Source: DASUFE01 sp036274675
Lineage (GTDB): Bacteria; Pseudomonadota; Gammaproteobacteria; HTCC5015
Assembly (NCBI GenBank): GCA_036274675.1
Contig: DASUFE010000039.1
Span: 1 to 32,442, forward strand
Direction: 5' to 3'
Length of the DNA: 32,442 bases
The first letter of the stretch is position 1; each line of letters starts with the position of its first letter. Position numbers and translations under genes: made by a program. Under the pieces are notes generated by a model. That model had not been told where the DNA came from. It worked only from the letters and a program-made list of their open reading frames with translations, and did no database searches. Positions 22,917 through 30,407 of this stretch are shown here, in pieces.

Positions 22917-25129
22917 AGTTGCAAAGGATTGTTTCAATGAAACCCTCCGAACTGGTGATTCGCGCCGGCCAGGAGCTGGCCAAGCGGCTGGAGCGCAACG
23001 GCCTGCTCGGCGGGCTGCGCCCGCTCAGCGTGCCCGATTATAATGCCGAGATCGCGGAGGGCCGCGAAGCGCGGCAGCCGCGGGCGCGCCGGCCCGAGAC
23101 GCTGTTTCGCCGCTGGAGTTCGAGTGTTGAAACCCGCTTCTTCGACGGCGCGATGAGCGCGCGCGCCAGAGCGGTGCTGGAGAACCGCATGCCGGAGGAG
23201 CGTGCGCAGCTGCTTTCCTCCGCCGATGACATCTGCCGCGGCCGCTTCGACCTGCTGGGTTACCGGCAGTTGTGCTTCGGCGATCCGATCGACTGGCACT
23301 TCGATCCCGTATCCGGCCGCCGCGCGCCGCGCCTGCATTGGAGCCGGCTCGATCCGCTGGATGCGGAAACAGTGGGGGACAGCAAGGTCATCTGGGAACT
23401 CAACCGTCACCAGTGGGCGGTCACCCTGGGCCAGGCCTACCGCTATACGGACGATGAGCGCTACGCGGACAGGTTCGCCGCTTATATAAAGGAGTGGATG
23501 CAGGCCAATCCGCCCGGCACCGGCATCAACTGGGCGAGCAGCCTGGAATTGTCGCTGCGGCTGATCGCATGGTCGTGGGCGCTGTTCCTGTTCCGCGGCT
23601 CCAGGGTGCTGACCCCGGAATTTTATGTGGAAATGCTGGAATGGATACGCGCGCAGGCGCGACACGTCGAACGCTACCTGTCCTACTATTTTTCGCCGAA
23701 TACCCATCTTACAGGTGAAGCCCTGGGGCTGTTCTACGTCGGCGTGATGTTTCCGGAACTCGAAGGCGCGGCACGCTGGCGCAGACTGGGCCGCCGCATC
23801 CTGCTCGATCAACTGGAGCGTCAGGTGCTGGACGACGGCGTCTACTTTGAGCAGGCCACCTGCTACCAGCGCTACACCGTGGATATCTATCTGCATTTCA
23901 TGATACTGGCCGCCCGCCAGGGCGAGCCGGTGCCGGCCTCAACCGCCGCACGCGTACGGAAGATGCTCGATTTCCTGCTGGCGGTGAGCGGCCCCGACGG
24001 TGCGCTGCCGCAGATCGGGGACGGCGACGGCGGTACGCTGCTGCCGCTGTCGCGACGCGCCCCCGGCGACTACCACAGCGTGTTCGGGCCGGCCGCCGTG
24101 CTGTTCCGTAGTTCCGAATATGCCTGGGCAGCCCGCACGGCGGCGCCGGAAGTGGTATGGCTGCTCGGTGTGGATGGCTTGCGGGTTTTCGATTCGCTGC
24201 CGCCGGACCCGCCGTCCGCGGCCGTGTCTTCGCGGCTGTTTCCCGACGGCGGTTATACCGTGATGCGCAGCGGCTGGGACCGCAGCGCGCACCGCCTGAT
24301 TTTCGATGTCGGCCCGCACGGCTGCCCGGTCAGCGGCGGGCACGGCCACGCTGACCTGCTGTCGGTGCAGTGCTCGCTGTTCGGCGAACCGTACCTGGTG
24401 GATGCCGGCACCTGTGTCTACACGGCCGATGCGCAGTGGCGCGATTATTTTCGCGGCACGGCCTCGCATAACACCGTTACCGTCGATGGCCTGGAGCAGG
24501 CGCTGCCGACCGGCCCCTTCAAGTGGCGGGAGCGGCGGCGCGCGCGCCTGCGCCGCTGGATTTCGACCGAGGCGATGGATCTGGCGGACGCCGATCACGA
24601 CGCCTACCGCCGGTTGCCCGATCCGGTCACGCACCGGCGCCGCGTTCTGTTCGTGAAGCCGCGCTACTACGTGATCGTGGACGATCTCGAGGGCGCCGCG
24701 GAGCACCGCATCGACCTCAGGTTCCAGTTCGCGCCCATGGAGGTGACGCTGAACCCGGATTCATGGGTGCTGGCCGCGGACTCGACGGGCCGCGAGTGCC
24801 GAATGCTGGTCACCGCGACCGCGCCGCTCAGGACCGAGCTGGTGCGCGGGCGCACGGACCCGCCGCAAGGCTGGGTCGCGCCCGATTATGGATGCCGCGA
24901 GCCCGCGCCGATGCTGGTCTGTTCGACGACGGCGCAACTGCCGCTGCGGATCGTGACGCTGCTGTTTCCGATGGACAGCCTGTTCTCGCTGCCGCCGGCG
25001 GTCGACGCCGGGCCGGAGCACCGGCATATCGATCTCGCCTTCGAACACGGGCTGGAGACGCTGCACATCAGCGAGCAGAACATCGTCGTCGAACGCAAGC
25101 CAAGTGCCGCAAGACGCACGCCCCATTAA
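22913..25129 (+). CDS. Heparinase II/III-family (alginate lyase-like) protein
   Basis: The 738-residue product has the two-part layout of this polysaccharide lyase family. An alpha-toroid (about 1-350) has the conserved SPNTHLTGEALGL (Asn263, His265) and CYQRYTVD (Tyr318/Tyr321). The C-terminal beta-sandwich domain has SGGHGHADLLS (His477, His479, Asp481), LVDAGTCVY and GTASHNTVTVDG. Residues usually placed in the active site are therefore present. Such lyases cleave uronic-acid chains and often sit in EPS loci. No signal peptide is seen (the N-terminus is MKLQRIVSMKPSELVIR), so either export is unusual or the enzyme acts inside. The start 22913 fits the family N-terminus and coupling to the leader ORF; ATG 22937 with AAAGGA is the alternative. 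Specificity is unknown. Confidence 0.88.
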   Translation: MKLQRIVSMKPSELVIRAGQELAKRLERNGLLGGLRPLSVPDYNAEIAEGREARQPRARRPETLFRRWSSSVETRFFDGAMSARARAVLENRMPEERAQLLSSADDICRGRFDLLGYRQLCFGDPIDWHFDPVSGRRAPRLHWSRLDPLDAETVGDSKVIWELNRHQWAVTLGQAYRYTDDERYADRFAAYIKEWMQANPPGTGINWASSLELSLRLIAWSWALFLFRGSRVLTPEFYVEMLEWIRAQARHVERYLSYYFSPNTHLTGEALGLFYVGVMFPELEGAARWRRLGRRILLDQLERQVLDDGVYFEQATCYQRYTVDIYLHFMILAARQGEPVPASTAARVRKMLDFLLAVSGPDGALPQIGDGDGGTLLPLSRRAPGDYHSVFGPAAVLFRSSEYAWAARTAAPEVVWLLGVDGLRVFDSLPPDPPSAAVSSRLFPDGGYTVMRSGWDRSAHRLIFDVGPHGCPVSGGHGHADLLSVQCSLFGEPYLVDAGTCVYTADAQWRDYFRGTASHNTVTVDGLEQALPTGPFKWRERRRARLRRWISTEAMDLADADHDAYRRLPDPVTHRRRVLFVKPRYYVIVDDLEGAAEHRIDLRFQFAPMEVTLNPDSWVLAADSTGRECRMLVTATAPLRTELVRGRTDPPQGWVAPDYGCREPAPMLVCSTTAQLPLRIVTLLFPMDSLFSLPPAVDAGPEHRHIDLAFEHGLETLHISEQNIVVERKPSAARRTPH

Positions 25130-25137
25130 AGAACGCC

Positions 25138-25239
25138 AGCCACTGAGTACACGGAGAGCACAGAGAAAATGAAATTTCCGGATTCAGCCTTTCTGTTTTC
25201 ACACTATCAATCTCTGTGTTCTCGGTGCTCTCTGTGGTT
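25138..25239 (+). repeat. Intergenic inverted repeat
   Basis: Arms of 28 bases at 25138-25165 and 25212-25239 are imperfect reverse complements of each other (CACTGAGTAC-type left arm, GTGCTCTCTGTGG-type right arm), with a 46-base loop. Directly after the right arm is a 5-bp hairpin CCCCT-TTG-AGGGG (25243-25255) that lies just before a small ORF. It is of the same general type as the elements at 27326 and 28725. Confidence 0.7.
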
Positions 25240-25260
25240 AATCCCCTTTGAGGGGATGAA

Positions 25261-25356
25261 ATGAAAGTGTCGCGTCCCGATTTCGAGGAGTTTGTAATCT
25301 TCGCCTGCGGCGTGTCGATGGTCGTTTTCCTAATTATTTCCAATATAAGGTTTTAA
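25261..25356 (+). CDS. Putative 31-residue small membrane protein
   Basis: ATG at 25261 lies five bases after GAGGGG (25250-25255) and the frame runs 31 codons to TAA at 25354-25356. The peptide starts MKVSRPDFEEF and then has one hydrophobic segment of about 19 residues (VIFACGVSMVVFLIISNI), so it should span the membrane once with a short charged N-terminus. It ends three bases before the second amidotransferase ATG, whose ribosome site (AAGG, 25347-25350) lies within this ORF, suggesting coupling. I know of no family match; a chance frame is possible, but ribosome site, spacing and hydrophobicity together support it. Confidence 0.5.
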   Translation: MKVSRPDFEEFVIFACGVSMVVFLIISNIRF

Positions 25357-25359
25357 ATC

Positions 25360-27297
25360 ATGTGTGGAATAGCCGGTATTCTTAAATTCGACCCCCGCGA
25401 ACGCGTCGATGAACAGCGCCTGCGGCGCATGCGCGACGTGCTGCGGCATCGCGGTCCCGACGAGCAGGGACTGATGGTCGCCGGCCCCGTTGGCTTCGCC
25501 CACCGCCGGCTTTCGATCATCGATCTCACGGGCGGGCGCCAGCCGATGGCGAATGCCGACCACACGGTGTGGATCACCTACAACGGGGAAATTTACAATT
25601 TCAGGGAATTGCGTTCGGACCTCGAGCTGCGCGGCTGCCGCTTCACCACCGAGTCGGACACCGAGGTCGTGCTGCGCGCCTATGAAGCCTTCGGCGAGAA
25701 GTGCGTGGAGCGCCTGCGCGGCATGTTCGCCTTCGCCATCTGGGACCGGAACGCGCACAAGGTATTTCTGGCGCGCGACCGGCTCGGCATCAAGCCGCTT
25801 TATTACGCCGTCGCCAACGGCGAATTGCTGTTCGCCTCCGAGATCAAGGCCATCCTCGCCGCCGGCTCGATCCGGCCCGCCTTCAACAAGGCGATCCTGC
25901 CGGAATTCCTGGCCACGCGCTTCAACGCGGGCGCCGAGACCTTCTTCAGCGACGTCCGCAAGCTGCTGCCGGGGCGCACCCTTTCCTGGTCGCTCGACAA
26001 GGGTTTCCACGGCCAGCGCTATTGGCGGCTGCCGGCCGAGTGCGAGGAGTCGAACGATACCATCGAGCAGCGCGCGGTCGCGGTGCGGCAGCGCCTCGAG
26101 GAATCCATATCCAAGCACCTGGTGAGCGACGTGCCGATCGGCCTGTTTCTCTCGGGAGGTATCGATTCGAGCGGGCTGGCCGCGCTTATGGCATCCATGA
26201 AGCGCGAACCGATACGCACTTTCTCGGTCGGTTTCGACGACCCTAAACTGAGCGAACTCAAATACGCCCGCATCGCCGCCGAATCCATCGGCGCAGTGCA
26301 TCGCGAGGTCAGCGTGTCGCCGGCCGAATTCTTCGGCGTTCTGCCGAAGCTGATCTGGCACGAGGACGAACCGATCGCCTTTCCTTCCAGCATCCTGCTG
26401 TACTTCGTATCCGACCTGGCGCGGCGCAACGATGTCAAGGTGGTCATGTCCGGCGAGGGCGCGGATGAGTTGTTCCTCGGTTACAACCGTTACCGGGTAA
26501 CGGCCTGGAACGAGCGTATCGGCCGCATGTACTGGCCGGTGATGCCGTCGCCGCTGCGGGCGGGCATCAGGTTCGCGGTTGGCGCGCTGCCCGGCTCGCT
26601 GCGCCGCTATTCGAAACGGAGTTTCCTTGCGCTCGGGTCCGATCCGCGCGAACTCTTTTTCGAGAACTTCGCGGTGTTCCCCGAGCGCATGCGCCGGCAA
26701 CTGGTCAGCGATCAGGTCTTGCTCCGCGCGCGCGATCCCTATGCGATCGGCATGCGCTGCTACCGCGAGGGCTCCGCGGACACCCTGCAACGGATGGCGC
26801 AAACGGACCTGCAGACTTATCTGGTAGAGCTGCTGATGAAGCAGGACCAGATGAGCATGGCGGCCTCCGTCGAAAGCCGCGTACCGTTCCTCGACCATCC
26901 ATTCGTCGAATATGCGGCCACCATGCCCGCGCGCTACAAGCTGCGCGGCTGGCAGACCAAGGCGGTGCTGCGCGAGGCGCTGCGGACATCGATTCCGCGC
27001 GCGATCCTGACGCGGCCGAAAATGGGATTCCCGACCCCGCTCGGCCGCTGGCTGCGCGGGCCGTTCCACCGGCTGGTGCGCGAGTTCGTAACCGGGGGGC
27101 GCGCCGCGGAGCGCGGGCTGTTCGATGCGGCTTACCTGCGCCGGCTGGCGGAAGAGCACCGCAACGGCCGCGCCGATCACGGCGACCGTCTGTGGCTGCT
27201 GATGAACCTCGAAATCTGGCAGCGCGTCTTCATCGAAGGTGAGGTTCCGGCGGATTTGATGAAGAACGGAGAGCGTCTGATCGCGGCCGCGGCCTGA
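25360..27297 (+). CDS. AsnB-like glutamine-dependent amidotransferase, copy 2
   Basis: This 645-residue protein has the same family and layout as copy 1 at 14936. The glutaminase domain begins MCGIAGIL (Cys2 nucleophile) with HRGPDEQGL and NGEIYNFREL. The synthetase domain has FLSGGIDSSGLA, SGEGADELFLGYNRY and SRVPFLDHPFVEYA. The two copies have clearly diverged (for example GEGADELFLGY here against GDGGDELFAGY in copy 1), so they probably act on different substrates or steps rather than being a recent duplication. The role proposed is amidation of a sugar carboxylate or another acid in the EPS precursor (inference from family and locus). A small membrane ORF precedes it by three bases. Confidence 0.9.
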   Translation: MCGIAGILKFDPRERVDEQRLRRMRDVLRHRGPDEQGLMVAGPVGFAHRRLSIIDLTGGRQPMANADHTVWITYNGEIYNFRELRSDLELRGCRFTTESDTEVVLRAYEAFGEKCVERLRGMFAFAIWDRNAHKVFLARDRLGIKPLYYAVANGELLFASEIKAILAAGSIRPAFNKAILPEFLATRFNAGAETFFSDVRKLLPGRTLSWSLDKGFHGQRYWRLPAECEESNDTIEQRAVAVRQRLEESISKHLVSDVPIGLFLSGGIDSSGLAALMASMKREPIRTFSVGFDDPKLSELKYARIAAESIGAVHREVSVSPAEFFGVLPKLIWHEDEPIAFPSSILLYFVSDLARRNDVKVVMSGEGADELFLGYNRYRVTAWNERIGRMYWPVMPSPLRAGIRFAVGALPGSLRRYSKRSFLALGSDPRELFFENFAVFPERMRRQLVSDQVLLRARDPYAIGMRCYREGSADTLQRMAQTDLQTYLVELLMKQDQMSMAASVESRVPFLDHPFVEYAATMPARYKLRGWQTKAVLREALRTSIPRAILTRPKMGFPTPLGRWLRGPFHRLVREFVTGGRAAERGLFDAAYLRRLAEEHRNGRADHGDRLWLLMNLEIWQRVFIEGEVPADLMKNGERLIAAAA

Positions 27298-27325
27298 AAA
27301 GGAATTGCGGACATCCGCGAACGAT

Positions 27326-27419
27326 TAACCGCGAAGGACGCAGCGGGCGCCTGGATCTGCAAAGTCAAGTAAACAAGACGCCGCAAGCATTTCCCGGCGT
27401 TCTGCGTCCTTCAACGTTA
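27326..27419 (+). repeat. Intergenic inverted repeat
   Basis: Arms of 18 bases at 27326-27343 and 27402-27419 (GAAGGACGCAG with CTGCGTCCTTC) are nearly perfect reverse complements, with a 58-base loop. It occupies most of the 143-base gap before the glycosyltransferase gene. It matches the type seen at 25138 and 28725. Confidence 0.7.
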
Positions 27420-27440
27420 ACTGTAATCAAGGAGAGGACC

Positions 27441-28697
27441 ATGAAAATTTTATGGATCAAGGTCGGCGGCCTCTGGCCCCCCAACACGGGAGGCCGCTTG
27501 CGCAGCCTGCATATACTGGCCGAGCTGTCGCGCCACCACCGTGTCACCGTATTGACCACGCACACCCGGCCGGAGGAGGCGGCGGCGCTGCGCGCCTGGC
27601 TGCCGCAGGGCGCGGAGGTGATATCGGTGCCGTATGTGTCGCCGAAGTGGCGCAGCCTGCGCTTTCCGTGGCTGTTGGTGCGTTCCTGGTTCTCAAGGCT
27701 GCCGGTCGATGTATACAAGTCGCGCGTACCCGCGTTGGGGCGCGCGGCGGAGCGTCTGTTCGCGGCGGGCCAGGCCGACGTATGCGTGGCCGATTTCCTG
27801 TGCGCGCTGCCGAATGTGCCGCACGCCTGCCCGGTGCCGGTCGTTTATTTTTCGCACAACGTCGAGCACATGATCTGGAAGCGCCTGTGCGCCAATGCCG
27901 CGAGCTTCTGGCAGCGGCTGCCACTCGCGCTCGAATGGCGCAAGATGCGCCGCTACGAAGCCCGCGCCAGCCGCGAAGCGCGGCTGACGATCGCGGTTTC
28001 GGAGACGGACCGCGCCGCGCTTGCTGCGCTCGCGCCGGAAGCGGAGATCCGGGCGGTCGCGACCGGAGTCGATATTTCCTATTTCGCGCCCCGGCCCCCC
28101 GCGCTGCAGCAGCCGGAGCGCATGGTGTTCGTCGGTTCCATGGACTGGCAGCCGAACGAAGACGCGATGCTGTATTTCATCGATGCCATCCTGCCCTTGA
28201 TACGGCGGAGCGTGCCGGCGGCCGCGCTGAGCGTGGTCGGACGCAACCCGAGCGAGCGCCTGTGCCGCGCCGCGGAACGCGCCGGCGTGGACGTGACGGG
28301 GACGGTGGATGACGTGCGGGATTTCATGGCGGAGGCCGCGGTATACGTGGTGCCGCTCAGGATCGGCGGCGGCACGCGCCTGAAGATTTTTGAAGCGCTG
28401 GCGATGGGCAAGGCCGTCGTTTCCACGACGGTCGGCGCCGAGGGCCTGCCGCTCGAGGACGGCCGGCATTTCCTGCAGGCCGACGCGCCGCGGGCTTTCG
28501 CCGACGCGGTGCTGGCGTTGTTGCGTGACCCGGCGCGCCGTGAAAGTATCGGTAGCGCCGGCCGCAGCCTGGTCGAGGAGCGTTATTCCTGGCCGCAGGT
28601 CGCCGCCGAATTCGAATCCTTTATCAAACCCTGTGCCGGCCCGGAAGAGAAAGCGCTCCGCTCCGCGGGAACCATCGCCGCGCAGGCTCCTGGGTGA
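27441..28697 (+). CDS. GT4-family glycosyltransferase (Stp1-like)
   Basis: The 418-residue GT-B glycosyltransferase opens MKILWIKVGGLWPPNTGGRL, with the N-terminal glycine-rich loop. It contains VVYFSHNVEH, VFVGSMDWQPNEDAMLYFID and the donor-binding GGGTRLKIFEALAMGKAVVST. This pattern is that of the sugar transferases described with exosortase-type EPS loci (Stp1 group). It should add one sugar of the repeat unit in the cytoplasm. ATG at 27441 follows AAGGAG (27429-27434) with six-base spacing. It is separated from the AlgD-like gene by a 405-base repeat-rich gap. Donor and linkage are unknown. Confidence 0.9.
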   Translation: MKILWIKVGGLWPPNTGGRLRSLHILAELSRHHRVTVLTTHTRPEEAAALRAWLPQGAEVISVPYVSPKWRSLRFPWLLVRSWFSRLPVDVYKSRVPALGRAAERLFAAGQADVCVADFLCALPNVPHACPVPVVYFSHNVEHMIWKRLCANAASFWQRLPLALEWRKMRRYEARASREARLTIAVSETDRAALAALAPEAEIRAVATGVDISYFAPRPPALQQPERMVFVGSMDWQPNEDAMLYFIDAILPLIRRSVPAAALSVVGRNPSERLCRAAERAGVDVTGTVDDVRDFMAEAAVYVVPLRIGGGTRLKIFEALAMGKAVVSTTVGAEGLPLEDGRHFLQADAPRAFADAVLALLRDPARRESIGSAGRSLVEERYSWPQVAAEFESFIKPCAGPEEKALRSAGTIAAQAPG

Positions 28698-28724
28698 GAA
28701 TCCGGAAGACCGACAGTTAAAAAA

Positions 28725-29064
28725 TTCGCTCTCGCAGAGACGCCGGGACGCGGAGAACACAGTGAGAATCTGATTTTAGCTATTCTTACGCCCGTTCTCC
28801 GAACACGCCCCCTGTGAGAAATCTTTCTTCTTGGTTGGCGGGTTTGGGGTGAGTGCAACGAACCCCAACAAATATATTGTTGGGGTAAGTCCATTCAACC
28901 GGCAAATAGAGGACCACAAATTCGTTCTCGCGGTGACGCAGGGACGCGGAGAAACGCGGAGAAATTTTATTTTTAATCCCCGGCGTTCTCCGCGTCCAGG
29001 CGCCTCTACGAGAAATCTTTTTTCTTAAATTTTTTTTGCGGGAACTCCCGGGGAGTTTTCCCGC
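28725..29064 (+). repeat. Two direct copies of a palindromic intergenic element, plus hairpins
   Basis: The 405-base gap (28698-29102) has no gene. Two related elements of about 106 bases lie at 28725-28832 and 28921-29026. They share TTCG-TCTCGC at the left, GGGACGCGGAGAA inside, and GTTCTCCG and GAGAAATCTTT at the right; within the second, GACGCGGAGAA pairs with TTCTCCGCGTC. Between them lies a motif (28848-28870) that repeats one at 12882-12904 and a 9-bp hairpin CCCCAACAA-ATATA-TTGTTGGGG (28863-28885). A further hairpin is at 29038-29064 next to a T-run. Confidence 0.65.
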
Positions 29065-29102
29065 TATCCGTTAAAAATTAATTTTTGAGAGGTAATAACA
29101 AC

Positions 29103-30407
29103 ATGCGAGTAAGTGTATTCGGGCTTGGTTATGTCGGATGCGTGAGTGCAGCGTCGCTGGCGCGCGTCGGGCATAACGTCATCGGTGTCGAAACCAATGC
29201 CGAGAAGGCCGCGTTGATCAACGCGGGCCGGTCTCCCATCGTCGAACCGGGGCTGGACGAGGTTCTGGCCGAGGTAGTGACGGCGGGGCGCCTGCGCGCG
29301 ACTTCCTTCGGCACCGAAGCGGTAGCCGCGACCGAACTGGCCTTGGTCTGTGTCGGTACGCCGAGCCGTGCCAACGGCCAGTTGAGCATCGACGCGCTGG
29401 AACGGGTGGCGCGCGAAATCGGCGAGGCGCTGCGCGAGCGGAGCGAGCCATTTACGGTGGTATTGCGCAGCACCGTCCTGCCGGGCACCCTGGAGCGCGT
29501 GTTCATTCCGGCGCTGCATGAGGGGATGGGCGGCCGTAACAAGTCTGAAGTGCGTGTGGCGGTCAATCCGGAATTCATGCGCGAGGGCACGGCCCTGCGC
29601 GATTTCGCCGCGCCGCCGCTGACGCTGGTCGGTTGCCAGGACGAGGCGACGGCCGGCCTGCTGCGCGAACTCTATACCGGAGTCGACGCGCCCTTCGTGC
29701 ACACCCAGATAAAAACCGCGGAAATGGTGAAGTACGCCGCGAACGCCTGGCACGCGCTCAAAGTCTGCTTCGCCAATGAGATGGGCGACGCCTGCAGCGC
29801 GCTCGGCGCCGATGCGCAGGAAGTGCTGCGCGTGTTCCGCCTCGACCGCAAGCTCAATATATCCGAAGCCTATCTGCGTCCCGGTTTCGCCTTCGGCGGC
29901 TCCTGCCTGCCCAAGGATCTGCGCGCCCTGGTGCACGCCGTGACGCGCGCCGATGTGACGCTGCCCCTGTTGAGCTCGATACTCCCGGCGAACGAGCACC
30001 AGATCCGGCAGGCCGTCGATGCCGTGCTTGCCACCGGCAAGCGGCGCGTCGGCGTGGTGGGGCTCGCATTCAAGGCCGGCACCGACGATCTGCGCGAGAG
30101 CCCGATGGTCACGCTGGTCGAGTCGCTGATCGGCAAGGGCTGCCAGGTACGCATTCTCGACCGGCATGTTTCGATCGCGCGCCTGGTCGGGGCCAACCGC
30201 CGCTACATCCAGGAGGAGATCCCGCATATCTCGTCGTTGATGTGCCAGAGCCCGCGCGAGTTGCTCGATCATGCCGAGACCCTGGTGATCGGCAACATCG
30301 GCGAGGAAGCTTCCGCCGTGCTGGACGATGCCGGCCCGCAGCACAGCGTGGTGGACCTGATGCGCGGCTCGGTGCGGCCGCGTGCCTCGCAGCAGGTGGG
30401 AGCATGA
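29103..30407 (+). CDS. algD: GDP-mannose/UDP-glucose 6-dehydrogenase, AlgD-like
   Basis: This 434-residue enzyme oxidises the C6 hydroxyl of a nucleotide sugar to a carboxylate with two NAD+ per turn. It has the N-terminal NAD motif VFGLGYVG, SPIVEPGLDEVL, CVGTPSRANG, RSTVLPGTLE, NPEFMREGTALRDF, and the active-site Cys268 in GFAFGGSCLPKD, followed by GLAFKAGTDDLRESP. Length, the position of the cysteine and NISEAYLRPGFAFGG resemble Pseudomonas AlgD (GDP-mannose dehydrogenase) more than UDP-glucose dehydrogenase. It likely supplies a uronic acid (GDP-mannuronate if AlgD-like) for the polymer. ATG at 29103 is ten bases after GAGAGG. It overlaps the next gene at ATGA. Confidence 0.85.
   Translation: MRVSVFGLGYVGCVSAASLARVGHNVIGVETNAEKAALINAGRSPIVEPGLDEVLAEVVTAGRLRATSFGTEAVAATELALVCVGTPSRANGQLSIDALERVAREIGEALRERSEPFTVVLRSTVLPGTLERVFIPALHEGMGGRNKSEVRVAVNPEFMREGTALRDFAAPPLTLVGCQDEATAGLLRELYTGVDAPFVHTQIKTAEMVKYAANAWHALKVCFANEMGDACSALGADAQEVLRVFRLDRKLNISEAYLRPGFAFGGSCLPKDLRALVHAVTRADVTLPLLSSILPANEHQIRQAVDAVLATGKRRVGVVGLAFKAGTDDLRESPMVTLVESLIGKGCQVRILDRHVSIARLVGANRRYIQEEIPHISSLMCQSPRELLDHAETLVIGNIGEEASAVLDDAGPQHSVVDLMRGSVRPRASQQVGA

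Noticed and set aside
25138..29026. CRISPR array or insertion sequence ends
   Set aside because: The repeats are imperfect inverted arms at gene gaps, not regularly spaced direct repeats with unique spacers, and no transposase or cas gene lies between them.
29030..29064. Hairpin with an adjacent run of eight Ts, possible terminator
   Set aside because: The T-run is before the hairpin on the + strand and would be an A-run after it on the other strand, so it does not form a terminator in either direction.
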